From Egibacteraceae bacterium (GTDB lineage Bacteria; Actinomycetota; Nitriliruptoria; Euzebyales; Egibacteraceae), in assembly GCA_035540635.1 (NCBI GenBank), contig DATLGH010000006.1:1-64000 (forward strand): a stretch of 64,000 bases of DNA. The letters run 5' to 3'. The notes beneath the pieces are model-generated. The model was given only the letters and a program-made list of their open reading frames with translations. It searched no databases and was not told the origin of the DNA. Each line of letters opens with the position of its first letter. Position 1 is the stretch's first letter. The translations under genes and the position numbers were made by a program. Positions 47,900-56,817 of this stretch are shown piece after piece.

Positions 47900-49198
47900 A
47901 TGGCCGAGGTCGGAGCTCGCGCGGAGCAGCGTGCCGTCGTCTCCGGTGCGGGTCGGCTGCTCCTCGGCGCGCACCTCGTCGCCGGTGCGCTCGTGGTCGT
48001 CGGTGTCCTCGCGCAGGTGCTGCGGCCTCTCGCCCCCGACCTGGGCCCGCCACCCCCGCCGACCGTCTGGTTCGACGCGGCTCACCTCGCACAGGTCACG
48101 GCGTACCGCCAGCCGCTCTACGCCGCCGGCGTCGCCGCGCTCGTGCTGCGGCTCGCCGTGCCCTGCCTCGCGGCGTTCAGCGGCCCGGGCCGGCGCTTCG
48201 TCGACGGCGTCGTCCGCCGGGTGGGGGAGCACCGACCGGCCCGGGCCGCCACCGCCGTCGTCCTCGCCGTCGTCGTCATCACCGATCTCGTCGTCTTTCC
48301 GCTCGCGTTCTGGGCGGGCTACGTCCACGAGGGCGCGTTCGGCTTCCGGGTGCACGGGCTCGCGGGGTGGGCGAGGGACTGGGCGGTCGAGAAGACCCCG
48401 ACCTGGCTCGTCGTGGCGACGCTGACGCTCGGCGGCTACGCGCTCGCGCGTCGACTGCCGCGTGCCTGGCCGCCGGTCGCGGGCGCCGCGACGGCGCTCC
48501 TTGCCGCCGCGTTCGTTCTCGTGACGCCGGTCGTGCTCGAGCCGCTCGTGTTCTCCACCGACACTCTGCCGAACGGACCGGTGCGTGCAGAGGTCCAGCG
48601 GGTCCTCGACCGCTCCGACCATCAGGTGGAGCGCATCGTCGTCGCCGACGCGAGCCGGCGGACCACGAAGCGCAACGCCTACCTCTCCGGGCTCGGCCCC
48701 AGCCGCCAGGTGGTGCTCTACGACACCCTCGTCGAGAGCCAGCCACCCGACGAGGTCGGTGCCGTGCTCGCTCACGAGCTGGCGCACCACCTGCACGCCG
48801 ACCTGGTCCGCGGCACGCTGCTCGCTGCAGCGGGGACGACGGCGCTGTGCTACCTGCTCGCGGCGGTGCTGCGCAGGCGGGTGCGCAGCGGCCGCCAGCG
48901 GACCGTCGGCGACCCCCGCGCCGCCGCGGTCGTCCTCGCGCTCGTGGTCCTCGCCACCGTCGTGACCGCTCCGGTCGCAAACGCAGTGAGCCGCCGCGCG
49001 GAGGCCGCCGCCGACCTCGGCGCCCTGCGCATCACCGGCGCGCCCGCCACCTTCCAGCGGCTGAACGCGGAGCTCGCGCGCGCCAACCTCTCCGACCCCC
49101 TGCCACCACGGTGGGTCCAGCTGCTGTGGTCGACGCACCCGCCCCCGTCCGCGCGGCTGGAGATGGGGCGACGGTGGGAGGAGGGGCTGCTCAGATGA
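47900..49198 (+). CDS. M48-family membrane zinc metalloprotease
   Basis: The 432-residue membrane protein has about six transmembrane helices and the M48 motif LAHELAHHLHAD (HExxH, about residue 293). A second zinc-ligand region follows in the SRRAEAAADLGALRI segment (E-x-x-x-D), then STHPPPSARLEM at the C-terminus. It resembles CAAX prenyl protease/Ste24-like and HtpX-like enzymes. The substrate is unknown. TAGCAT lies just upstream of the ATG, overlapping the sepH stop, so it may also have its own leaderless promoter. Its stop overlaps the next gene (ATGA). Confidence 0.88.
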   Translation: MAEVGARAEQRAVVSGAGRLLLGAHLVAGALVVVGVLAQVLRPLAPDLGPPPPPTVWFDAAHLAQVTAYRQPLYAAGVAALVLRLAVPCLAAFSGPGRRFVDGVVRRVGEHRPARAATAVVLAVVVITDLVVFPLAFWAGYVHEGAFGFRVHGLAGWARDWAVEKTPTWLVVATLTLGGYALARRLPRAWPPVAGAATALLAAAFVLVTPVVLEPLVFSTDTLPNGPVRAEVQRVLDRSDHQVERIVVADASRRTTKRNAYLSGLGPSRQVVLYDTLVESQPPDEVGAVLAHELAHHLHADLVRGTLLAAAGTTALCYLLAAVLRRRVRSGRQRTVGDPRAAAVVLALVVLATVVTAPVANAVSRRAEAAADLGALRITGAPATFQRLNAELARANLSDPLPPRWVQLLWSTHPPPSARLEMGRRWEEGLLR

Positions 49199-50334
49199 GC
49201 ACCCCCCGGACGCTCTGGGTCACCAACGACTTCCCGCCGCGGCTGGGAGGGATCGAGACCTTCGTCTCCGAGCTCGTCAGCCGGCTCGACCCCGCCGGTG
49301 TGCGGGTGCTCGCCGCCGCCGCGCCGGGCGACGCCGAACATGACGCGGACCTGCCGTTCCCCGTCGAACGGATCGGGCGCCGGCCGCTCCTGCCGACGCC
49401 CGCGGTGACGCGGCGGGTCCGGGCCGCCGCTGCCGCGCACGCCGCCGACGTCGTGGTGTTCGGCGCGTCGTGGCCACTCGGCGAGCTCGCGGGTGACCTC
49501 GACGTGCCGACATTCGCGCTCACGCACGGCCATGAGGCCGGGATGGTGCGGGTGGGTCTCGGTCCGCTCTTGCGGCGGGTGGCGCGCCGTGTCGACGGCC
49601 TCGGGGTGATCAGCCGGTTCACCCGCGCGGCGCTCGAGCCGTGGGTGGCGGCCCACACCGCCGTGTACGACCTCCCGCCGGGGGTTGACACCGACCGTTT
49701 CCATCCCGGCGTGGACGGCTCCCGGATCCGGGAGCGCCTGCACCTGTGCCCCGACGACGGGCTGGTCGTGTGCGTGGGACGCCTCGTGGCCCGCAAGGGG
49801 CACGACGTCCTCGTGGACGCCTGGCCCCGCGTGCGCGCCCGCCATCCCGGCGCGCACCTGCTGCTCTGCGGCGGCGGCCCGGCAGGTGCGCGCCTCGGCC
49901 GCAGGGCCGCCGCGCTCGGAGTCGAGGGGGCCGTCACCCTCGCCGGACCGGTCGGGACGCCTGACCTGCCCGCGGTGCACGCGGCCGCCGACGTCTTCGC
50001 GATGCCCTGCCGCACGCGCCTCGGCGGCCTCGACGTCGAGGGCCTCGGCATCGTCTACCTCGAGGCGCAGGCCACGGGCACGCCGGTGGTCGCCGGGCGT
50101 TCCGGTGGTGCCCCCGAGACCCTCGTCGACGGGCGCACCGGCCTCGTCGTGGGCGGCAGGGCGCCGGCCGAGCTGGCCGACGCGCTGTCCGCGCTGCTCG
50201 GCGACGGTGAGCGCCGCCGCGCCATGGGTGCCGCCGGGCGCGCCTTCATGGAGCAGCGCTACGCCTGGCCGGTCATCGCCGAGCGCTTCCGGGGGATCCT
50301 CGAGACGATCGCCGGTGCGCGCACGCACCGGTGA
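49195..50334 (+). CDS. GT4 glycosyltransferase, PimB/mannosyltransferase-like
   Basis: The 379-residue GT-B enzyme starts with VTNDFPPRLGGIETFV and has VVCVGRLVARKGHDVLVDAW. LLCGGGPAGARLGRRA and the E-x7-E motif EGLGIVYLEAQATGTPVVAG are also present. These fit the GDP-mannose-dependent PimB' family, which adds mannose to phosphatidylinositol mannosides. The start codon overlaps the M48 gene. The protein lacks a signal peptide and would work on the inner face of the membrane. Confidence 0.88.
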   Translation: MSTPRTLWVTNDFPPRLGGIETFVSELVSRLDPAGVRVLAAAAPGDAEHDADLPFPVERIGRRPLLPTPAVTRRVRAAAAAHAADVVVFGASWPLGELAGDLDVPTFALTHGHEAGMVRVGLGPLLRRVARRVDGLGVISRFTRAALEPWVAAHTAVYDLPPGVDTDRFHPGVDGSRIRERLHLCPDDGLVVCVGRLVARKGHDVLVDAWPRVRARHPGAHLLLCGGGPAGARLGRRAAALGVEGAVTLAGPVGTPDLPAVHAAADVFAMPCRTRLGGLDVEGLGIVYLEAQATGTPVVAGRSGGAPETLVDGRTGLVVGGRAPAELADALSALLGDGERRRAMGAAGRAFMEQRYAWPVIAERFRGILETIAGARTHR

Positions 50335-50421
50335 CGGCGCACAGCCGCAGCAGCCCCGGCGCCAACCCTGCGGGCGTGGGATCCGTTGGAGGCGTAGTCT
50401 CGCGAACGAGGAGGCACCGGC

Positions 50422-50805
50422 ATGCACAAGGACTTCACCCTCATCCCAGACGACCAGCCCGGCGTGCTCGCCCGCCTCGGCGAGGCCGCGGGGCGAGCGG
50501 GCATCAACATCGAGGGCATCAGCGCGTTCACGGGCGAAGGCAAGGGCATCGTCCACCTGCTCGTGCGCGACCCCGAGGACGCGCAGCGGGCGCTCGCCGA
50601 GGCGGGATTCGACGTCCGTGCCGCCCGCGACGTGCTCGTCGTGGACATCGAGGACCGGCCCGGGGCGATGGGCGAGGTCTGCCGCCGGCTCGCCGCCCAC
50701 GACGTCAACATCCAGCAGGCCTACATCGCCGGCGGCGGATCAGGCGGGGGCTACCGGCTCGTGCTCGCCGTCGACGACATCGAGCGCGGTCGCGCGCTCG
50801 TGTGA
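50422..50805 (+). CDS. Tandem ACT-domain protein
   Basis: The 127-residue protein consists of two ACT domains (residues 1-66 and 68-127). The sequences FTLIPDDQPGVLARLGEAAG and VVDIEDRPGAMGEVCRRLAAH show the ligand-binding turn at each start. Stand-alone tandem ACT proteins are thought to sense amino acids. No enzyme partner is adjacent. The ATG at 50422 has AGGAGG ten bases upstream. It converges with the FrnE-like gene. Confidence 0.85.
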   Translation: MHKDFTLIPDDQPGVLARLGEAAGRAGINIEGISAFTGEGKGIVHLLVRDPEDAQRALAEAGFDVRAARDVLVVDIEDRPGAMGEVCRRLAAHDVNIQQAYIAGGGSGGGYRLVLAVDDIERGRALV

Positions 50806-50824
50806 CGCGGACGCCGCGCTGCGG

Positions 50825-51598
50825 TCAGCGGGTGGGGACGGCGCAGGAGCCGTCGGCGCACGCCGCCACGTCGTGGCCGCCGTCCGCGGCGGGATCATCG
50901 CCGTTGTCGGGGCCGGCGCCGTCGCCGGTGACCCGGGCGGCGTCCTCCTGACCGGTGGTGTCGGGCAGCGACTCGGCCCAGACCGCCTCGAGCAGCTCGG
51001 TGAGGACCTCCGGGGACTGGGCTCCCGCGACGCCGTAGGCACGGTCGACGACGAAGAAGGGGACGCTTGTGATCCCCAGCGCTCGCGCGGTGGCCTCGTC
51101 GGCACGCACCTCTCCGGCGTACGCGTCGCCGGCGAGGACGGCGCGCGCCTCCTCGGGGTCGAGCCCGGCGTCGGCTGCCAGCCGGGCGAGGACCGCGACA
51201 TTCCCGACGGGCTGGCCCTCGCAGAGGTAGGCGGCGAGCAGGCGTTCCTTCACCGCGTCCTGCACGCCCTGCTCACCGGCGAGGTGGAGCAGGCGGTGCG
51301 CGTCGAAGGTGTTGCCTGGACGGGCGATGTCGAGGCGGAATGCGAGACCCTCGGCCGCGGCCACGCGGGTCATGCGGTCGTGCATCGCCTGCGCCTCCGG
51401 CCGCGACACCCCGTACTTGGCGGCGAGGTGCTCGACCGCCACCCCGCGCTCCCGGGGCGCTGAGGGGTCGAGCTCGAAGCTCCGCCACGTCACCTCGACG
51501 GCGTGCGCGTGCGGGAAGCGGGCCAGCGCCGCCTCGAAACGCCGCTTGCCGACAAAGCACCAGGGGCATACGACGTCGGACCAGATCTCGATCTGCAT
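50825..51598 (-). CDS. DsbA-family (FrnE-like) oxidoreductase
   Basis: The 257-residue protein has the thioredoxin-fold active site WSDVVCPWCFVGKRR near residue 5-19 (CPWC) and the ALGITSVPFFVVDRAYGVAGAQ segment with the cis-Pro loop. It lacks a signal peptide, so it acts in the cytoplasm as FrnE proteins do. The C-terminal tail ends CADGSCAVPTR, a second Cys pair of a kind also found in other FrnE proteins. The ATG at 51598 gives the canonical start MQIEIWSDVVCPWC. It probably acts as a disulfide isomerase in oxidative stress. Confidence 0.9.
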   Translation of the reverse strand: MQIEIWSDVVCPWCFVGKRRFEAALARFPHAHAVEVTWRSFELDPSAPRERGVAVEHLAAKYGVSRPEAQAMHDRMTRVAAAEGLAFRLDIARPGNTFDAHRLLHLAGEQGVQDAVKERLLAAYLCEGQPVGNVAVLARLAADAGLDPEEARAVLAGDAYAGEVRADEATARALGITSVPFFVVDRAYGVAGAQSPEVLTELLEAVWAESLPDTTGQEDAARVTGDGAGPDNGDDPAADGGHDVAACADGSCAVPTR

Positions 51599-51675
51599 GC
51601 GCACACCTCGTGAAAACCCGGGGACTTGCTCCAACACGCCGGCGACAAGGATCCTTCCCGAGGCCGGGGCGCCGT

Positions 51676-52428
51676 TCACGGTCGACGGGCGACGGCGAAC
51701 ACCGACTGTCCGAACGGGGGCGGAACCCACCGCTCGACGGCGGCGAACGCCGGCACGAGCCGGTCCCAGACGGACAGCGCCGGTCCCGCCGCCGGCCGCA
51801 TGCGGAGGATGCGCATGCCGACGGTCCAGGCGAGCAGTCCGGGGGCGTTGACGTAGTGCAGGCAGACCAGCCGCAGGCCCGCGGCGTCGAGGGCGGCGAC
51901 GAGGTCGGGACGGCGGTAGCGGCGGAAGTGCCCGATCTCACGGTCGAACCGGCTCATCGCGAACGTGAACGCGGGCACGACGAGGATCACCCGGCCGCCC
52001 GATGCGAGCAGCCGGGCGAACCCGCGCAGCGCTTCGACGTCGTCGGCGATGTGCTCGAGGACGTTGTAGGCCACGACCGCCGAGTGGTCGGCGTTCTCGG
52101 TGATGGGCGCGAGAAGGGCGCGCACGCGCACCCGCGGGTCGCCGGCGAAGCGGGCGCGGAGGAGCTCGAGGCGTTGCACATCGCCTTCCGAGGCGGTGAA
52201 CACCTGCACCCACGGGGCCCACTCTGCCGCATAGTCGCCGAGCCCCGAGCCGACCTCGAGCGGCCGGGGGCCGAGCCAGGGGGTGGCGAACGACGCCAAC
52301 CAGCGCCGGTAGCGCACCGCCTGACGGAGGTCCTCGAGCGTCTGGCCCTGCACGGACTGGTCACCGGCGACGGTCAGCGCCGCGCCGGCCGGCGCCTGTG
52401 GGATGGTGGGCACGGCGGAGCTCGACAT
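51676..52428 (-). CDS. SAM-dependent methyltransferase
   Basis: The 250-residue protein has the class I methyltransferase motif LEVGSGLGDYAAEWA (SAM-binding GxGxG-like) and AVVAYNVLEHIADDVEALRGFARLLASGG. VILVVPAFTFAMSRFD follows, with RRYRRPDLVAALDAAGL. It resembles the ubiquinone/glycan-type methyltransferases often found near glycosyltransferases. The adjacent gene is a divergent GT-C membrane glycosyltransferase. The substrate is unknown. The ATG at 52428 is a plausible start; the frame continues further upstream into antisense sequence. Confidence 0.85.
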   Translation of the reverse strand: MSSSAVPTIPQAPAGAALTVAGDQSVQGQTLEDLRQAVRYRRWLASFATPWLGPRPLEVGSGLGDYAAEWAPWVQVFTASEGDVQRLELLRARFAGDPRVRVRALLAPITENADHSAVVAYNVLEHIADDVEALRGFARLLASGGRVILVVPAFTFAMSRFDREIGHFRRYRRPDLVAALDAAGLRLVCLHYVNAPGLLAWTVGMRILRMRPAAGPALSVWDRLVPAFAAVERWVPPPFGQSVFAVARRP

Positions 52429-52540
52429 GGGGCGCTCCCGGTGAAAGGGGCGACGGGCGGGCTGAAAGGATAGCCGCCGCACTGGCGGCAGGGACGGCGC
52501 GGCGGCGGAGCCGGAGGCAGGCCGGTCGCCGTGGCCACGG

Positions 52541-52546
52541 TAGCCT
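52541..52546 (+). promoter_or_regulatory. -10 element for a leaderless glycosyltransferase gene
   Basis: TAGCCT ends seven bases before the ATG at 52554. There is no ribosome binding site between them. It lies in the 125-bp gap shared with the divergent methyltransferase gene. Confidence 0.5.
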
Positions 52547-52553
52547 GCCGGGG

Positions 52554-54077
52554 ATGGCCGCCCGGACCGCAGCCGCTCGGGCCGCGGGGCGCCGCCACGC
52601 GCGGTCGCGCCTGCGCCCCCTCGACGGGGTCGTCGCCGTGCTCCTCGCGACGGGCGCGGCCGCGCTGCGCGCCGGTCCGCTCGGCCCGTCGAGCCTCTGG
52701 CTGGACGACGCCTGGACCGCCCTCGTCGTGCGGGCCGACTCGGTCGCCGAGGCTGCCGCCCTCGCGGTGACCGCCCCTGGGTTCGGGCTGCTGCTGCGCG
52801 CGTGGCTCCAGGCGGTGGGCTTCTCGGAGACCGCCGCGCAGCTGCCGCCGTTCGCATTCGCCGTGCTCGGGCCGCCCGCGGTCTACCTCGTCGGCGTCAC
52901 GGTCGGTCTGCGCCGCACGGCCGCCGGCGTGGCCGGGCTGCTGCTGCTCGCTGCACCGGCGCACCTCACGAACGCCACCCGGGTGAAGCAGTACACCCTC
53001 GACGCGCTGCTCGCCACGGGCGTCATCGCGCTCGCGTGGCGGGTGCTCGCAGCGCCCCGGGAGGCCGCCCGGTGGGCGACGCTGGCCGCTATCGGGACGC
53101 TGGCGACGCTCGTGTCCGCCCAGATCGCGCCCGTCGTCGTTGCCGCGCTGGCCGCCGGACTGCTCGCGGCCCGGCGCGCCGGCGCGGCGCTGGGGGCGGG
53201 CCTTGGCGCCACCACGGCCTACGGCGTGCTCGGCGGCGCGTGGTACCTCGCCTACCTGCGCCCCTCGGTGAGCCCTGCGCTGCGGGCGTACTGGAGCGGG
53301 CACTACCTCGACCTGGCGGACGGGCCCCGCGCGGTCGCTGCGGGACTCGTCCAGGGGCTCGGCGGGGTCCTCGGCGCGCTCTCGGCCGTCCCGGCCCCCT
53401 TCGTCGCCGTGCCGTTGCTGGCCGCAGCGGGGTGGGCGCTGCTGCGCCGGCCGGCGGTGGCGGTGCTCCTCGCGGGTCCGCTCGCCGTGACGGTGCTCCT
53501 CGCGGCCCTGCGGCTGGCCCCGCTGGGGGGTGGACGGACCGACATCGTCCTGCTGCCGGGCCTCGCGCTCCTCGCCGCCGTCGGCGTCGACGCGGCCGCC
53601 GGCGCGGACCGGCGGGCCGCGGCTGGCCTGGCCGCGGCGGTCCTCGCGGCGACGGCGCTGGCCCGACCCGACGCCGGCTCCTACCCGAGCCACGACGTGC
53701 GACCGCTCGTGGCGCGCATGGAGGCCGCGCTGCGACCCGGCGACGCCGTCCTCGTGTACTCCGCCACGCGCTGGGCCTACGGCCTCTACACCGGGTTCGA
53801 TGTCGCCTTCCCGCCCGACCCGAGGCGAGGGACGGGCTTCGACGTGGCCGTCGCCGACCCTCGCGTGCGCATCCTCGAACCCCAACGCCACACCGCCGAG
53901 CGCTACGCCGCCGACGTGAGCGCGGGAATCCGCGGGGCACAGCGGGTGTGGCTGCTCGCCAGCGGATGGCGCGGCGACCTCGCGGTGCTCGAACGCCTCA
54001 TCGGCGATCGGGGCCTCGTCGAGACCTCCCGCGAGTCGCGCCCCGGGGGGCTGCTCGTGCGCTGGGAGCGCCCGTGA
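52554..54077 (+). CDS. GT-C fold polytopic glycosyltransferase
   Basis: The 507-residue membrane protein has about ten hydrophobic helices. It carries an N-terminal acidic motif SSLWLDDAWTALVV (D-D in the first outer loop), typical of GT39/GT83-like polyprenyl-phosphate sugar transferases. The last 140 residues form a soluble domain with LRPGDAVLVYSATRWAYGLY and no further motif. The gene starts at ATG 52554, seven bases after a -10 element. It is divergent from a methyltransferase gene, which fits a cell-surface glycan function. The substrate cannot be inferred. Confidence 0.8.
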   Translation: MAARTAAARAAGRRHARSRLRPLDGVVAVLLATGAAALRAGPLGPSSLWLDDAWTALVVRADSVAEAAALAVTAPGFGLLLRAWLQAVGFSETAAQLPPFAFAVLGPPAVYLVGVTVGLRRTAAGVAGLLLLAAPAHLTNATRVKQYTLDALLATGVIALAWRVLAAPREAARWATLAAIGTLATLVSAQIAPVVVAALAAGLLAARRAGAALGAGLGATTAYGVLGGAWYLAYLRPSVSPALRAYWSGHYLDLADGPRAVAAGLVQGLGGVLGALSAVPAPFVAVPLLAAAGWALLRRPAVAVLLAGPLAVTVLLAALRLAPLGGGRTDIVLLPGLALLAAVGVDAAAGADRRAAAGLAAAVLAATALARPDAGSYPSHDVRPLVARMEAALRPGDAVLVYSATRWAYGLYTGFDVAFPPDPRRGTGFDVAVADPRVRILEPQRHTAERYAADVSAGIRGAQRVWLLASGWRGDLAVLERLIGDRGLVETSRESRPGGLLVRWERP

Positions 54078-54086
54078 GGCGGGCCG

Positions 54087-55181
54087 CTAGCCCATGGGCG
54101 CGTAGCTGATCTCGGCCCCGTCGAAACCGGGTGCGGAGTGCAGGGCCTCCATCACGTCGCCGAGCGCGGAGTTCGTGTCGGTGGCTGACACCGTCACCTC
54201 CGCCCTCACGCACAGCCGGCCACGCTCGTCGCGCCATGGTTCGTGCAGGCTCACGTCGCCGACCGGCCACAGCGCGGCTTCGAGCAGCTCGGAGCGGTCC
54301 GCCTCGGCGGGCAGGCACGCCGACACGATGATCCGGTGCGACGTGCTCGCCCTGGCGTGATCCGAGTCGGGCACCGGCGTGCCGGCGCTGCGGACGGCGG
54401 GCGCGAGGTCCTCGGTGGCGGGGGCCGGACCGACGTCGAGGGCGATGAGCAGTGACGCGTCAGGGGCCGCCCAGGCGACGTGCGTCGTCGCGGCGCGCAG
54501 CCCCGACACGGTCGGGGCGACCGGCACGACGACGAGGTCGTCGGCTCTCGCGGCGGCCCCGACGGCGAGGTCGAGCCGCCGCGGGTCGTGGTGGACCCGG
54601 TCGCTCAGCGCCGCCACCTCGGCGGGCAGGTCCACGGTGCTCTCGCCGCTGCGCACCACCCGGACCGGTGCCCCCGTCGTCTCGTGCAGCCGGCGCACGA
54701 GCGCGGCCGCGAGCCGGATGCCGCCGGTGGCGGCGCTCCCCAGGTGATCGTCGGACACGGGCAGCAGCAACCGCGAAAAGGACTTCTCGCCGAGGCGGGC
54801 GACCGCGAGCGGCACCGCCGAACGTCCCGCGATCGAGTCGATGAGGCTGCCGAAGACGTTCTGGTGGCTGCTGCGCCCCTGCCATCCCATGACGACGAGT
54901 GTCGCCTCGCACTCCCGCGCCGTGTCGAGCACCCCACGGGCGACGGATTCGTCGACGTCGAGCATGCCACGGGCCTCCACGCCGGCTCGTCGCGCGGTCA
55001 CCTCGGCGCTGACGACGAGCTCGTGTGCCGTCTCCCGCTCCGCTGCGGGCGCGTCCGGGCGCAGGACGGTCACCGGGACAACCAGCCCGTCCCGCTCCGC
55101 GAGCGATGCGGCCAGCTCCAGCAGGGTGTACGCCGATCTGGGGTTGCTGACCGGGACGAGGACGGTGGTGCCGAAGGCCAT
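54087..55181 (-). CDS. Universal stress protein, tandem-domain type
   Basis: The 364-residue protein has at least two Usp-like halves. The first starts TTVLVPVSNPRSAYTLLELA and ends VVMGWQGRSSHQNVFGSLIDSIAGRS, resembling the Usp region attached to some amino-acid and cation transporters. The second begins FSRLLLPVSDDHLGSAATGG. A third, short ferredoxin-like end domain (EVTVSATDTNSALGDVMEAL) follows. No membrane segment is seen. The ATG at 55181 lies six bases from a TCTAAT -10 element, so the gene is probably leaderless. It is divergent from trkH-like potassium uptake, with which it may be functionally linked. Confidence 0.78.
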   Translation of the reverse strand: MAFGTTVLVPVSNPRSAYTLLELAASLAERDGLVVPVTVLRPDAPAAERETAHELVVSAEVTARRAGVEARGMLDVDESVARGVLDTARECEATLVVMGWQGRSSHQNVFGSLIDSIAGRSAVPLAVARLGEKSFSRLLLPVSDDHLGSAATGGIRLAAALVRRLHETTGAPVRVVRSGESTVDLPAEVAALSDRVHHDPRRLDLAVGAAARADDLVVVPVAPTVSGLRAATTHVAWAAPDASLLIALDVGPAPATEDLAPAVRSAGTPVPDSDHARASTSHRIIVSACLPAEADRSELLEAALWPVGDVSLHEPWRDERGRLCVRAEVTVSATDTNSALGDVMEALHSAPGFDGAEISYAPMG

Positions 55182-55187
55182 GGGGCT

Positions 55188-55193
55188 ATTAGA
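55188..55193 (-). promoter_or_regulatory. -10 element for the leaderless Usp gene
   Basis: TCTAAT (minus strand) ends six bases before the ATG at 55181. No ribosome binding site is present. A longer in-frame start at 55199 would lie upstream of this element and is less likely. Confidence 0.5.
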
Positions 55194-55299
55194 CAGCATG
55201 CGCCTCCCGTGGCGCCTCGCGCCGGGGGGCGAACGGTGCTTTGCCATCCGGGCCGTGGCGCGCGGGTCGGGTTGGTTGCCTTGCGGGGCGCCGCTGGCG

Positions 55300-55305
55300 T
55301 CTACT
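55300..55305 (+). promoter_or_regulatory. -10 element for the leaderless TrkH gene
   Basis: TCTACT ends six bases before the ATG at 55312, again without a ribosome binding site. With the minus-strand element at 55188-55193 it makes a compact divergent promoter of about 130 bp. Confidence 0.5.
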
Positions 55306-55311
55306 GGGCCG

Positions 55312-56817
55312 ATGCTCTTCCGACCGGATGCGCGGGATTTCCGGCTGATCGGTCTCTACTCCGCCCGCGTGCTCATGGGTGTCGGGGTGGCGATGCTGCT
55401 GCCCGCCACCCTCGGATTCGCCCTCGGGGAGGTGAACGAGGCGTGGGGCTTCATCGTCGCTGCGGCGCTCGCGGTCCTCCTCGCCCGCACGGCCGAATGG
55501 GTGTGCAGGACGAACGCGGCGCTGACGACGAGTCACGGGCTCGCGGCGGTCGGGGCGGCGTGGCTGCTGGCCCCGGTGTTCGCGGCCGTACCGCTCCTGC
55601 TGTCCGGTCACTACGTGTCCTACCTCGACGCCTACTTCGAGGCGATGAGCGGGTTCGCCACCATCGGCCTCACCCTCGCGAACGACATCGACCACATGGC
55701 AAGGAGCGTCAACCTGTGGCGGCACCTCATGCAGTTCATGGGCGGGCAGGGGATCATCATCGTCTTCCTCACCCTGTTCGCGCGCGGCGGCGGGGCCATC
55801 GGCGCTCTGTACGTCGGCGAGGGCCGTGAGGAGACCATCCTGCCGAACGTCGTCAGCACCGCGCGGTTCATCTGGCGGGTGGCCCTCACCTACGCGGTCG
55901 TCGGCATCTTCCTGCTCTGGGCGGCGCTCGTCACCGCGGGGATGACGCCGGGCCTCGCGCTCTACCACGGGACGAACCTCTTCATGGCCGCGTTCGACAC
56001 CGGGGGGTTCGCGACGCAGTCCTCGTCGGTGGGCTTCTACCGCTCGCAGGTCGTCGAGGCGGTGCTCATGCCGATCATGGTCGCCGGGGGGTGCAGCTTC
56101 GCGCTGCACTACTGGCTGTGGCAGCGACGCGGCCGGGAGCTCGTCCGCAACCTGGAGTCGCGGGTGCTCGCCACCTCGATGCTGCTCGTGTTCGCCGTCA
56201 TGTGCGTCGGGGTGGCGCGGATCGGACTGTTCGCCGACGTCGGCCCGCTGTTCCGCCACGCGTTCTTCCAGACCGTCAGCGCGCACACGACGACCGGGCT
56301 CGCGACGGTGCCCGGTCGGCTGTACCTCACGGACTGGGGGGTGCTGGCGCCCGGGATGCTCGTCATCGCCATGGCGCTCGGCGGCATGGCGGGCTCCACG
56401 GCAGGAGGGATCAAGGCGCTGCGCGTCGGACTCGTCCTGAAGGGGCTGAGGCGTGACCTCCGCAAGCTCCTGCTGCCCCATGACGCGGTCGTCGTGGAGA
56501 CCTACCACGCCGGGCAACGGCGGATTCTCCGCAACCCCCAGGTGATGACCGCCGTCGTGGTGCTGCTCCTCTGGCTCGTCCTCTACCTGGCCGGGACGCT
56601 GGTCGGGCTCTTCTACGGTTACAACCTCCAGGTGGCCCTGTTCGACTCCACCGCCGCGGCGAGCTCGGGCGGGCTGTCGGTGGGCGTCGTCCGCCCCGAC
56701 CTCGAGACCCCCCTGAAGCTCGTCTACATCGCCCAGATGGTCCTCGGGCGACTCGAGTTCGTCGCGCTGTTCGTGCTCCTCGGCTACCTCGTCGCGATCG
56801 TCCGGGGCAGGGCATGA
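55312..56817 (+). CDS. TrkH/KtrB-family potassium transporter subunit
   Basis: The 501-residue protein has about ten transmembrane helices and four pore-loop-like repeats. These include AMSGFATIGLTLAND, NLFMAAFDTGGFATQSSSVGFY, TVSAHTTTGLATVP and DSTAAASSGGLSVGV, each with the conserved Gly of the K+ filter. It would take up potassium, gated by a cytoplasmic Trk/Ktr ring encoded elsewhere; none is adjacent. GGMAGSTAGGIKALRVGLVLKG is the conserved intracellular gate region. The ATG is set by a -10 element six bases upstream. The next gene overlaps (ATGA). Confidence 0.92.
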   Translation: MLFRPDARDFRLIGLYSARVLMGVGVAMLLPATLGFALGEVNEAWGFIVAAALAVLLARTAEWVCRTNAALTTSHGLAAVGAAWLLAPVFAAVPLLLSGHYVSYLDAYFEAMSGFATIGLTLANDIDHMARSVNLWRHLMQFMGGQGIIIVFLTLFARGGGAIGALYVGEGREETILPNVVSTARFIWRVALTYAVVGIFLLWAALVTAGMTPGLALYHGTNLFMAAFDTGGFATQSSSVGFYRSQVVEAVLMPIMVAGGCSFALHYWLWQRRGRELVRNLESRVLATSMLLVFAVMCVGVARIGLFADVGPLFRHAFFQTVSAHTTTGLATVPGRLYLTDWGVLAPGMLVIAMALGGMAGSTAGGIKALRVGLVLKGLRRDLRKLLLPHDAVVVETYHAGQRRILRNPQVMTAVVVLLLWLVLYLAGTLVGLFYGYNLQVALFDSTAAASSGGLSVGVVRPDLETPLKLVYIAQMVLGRLEFVALFVLLGYLVAIVRGRA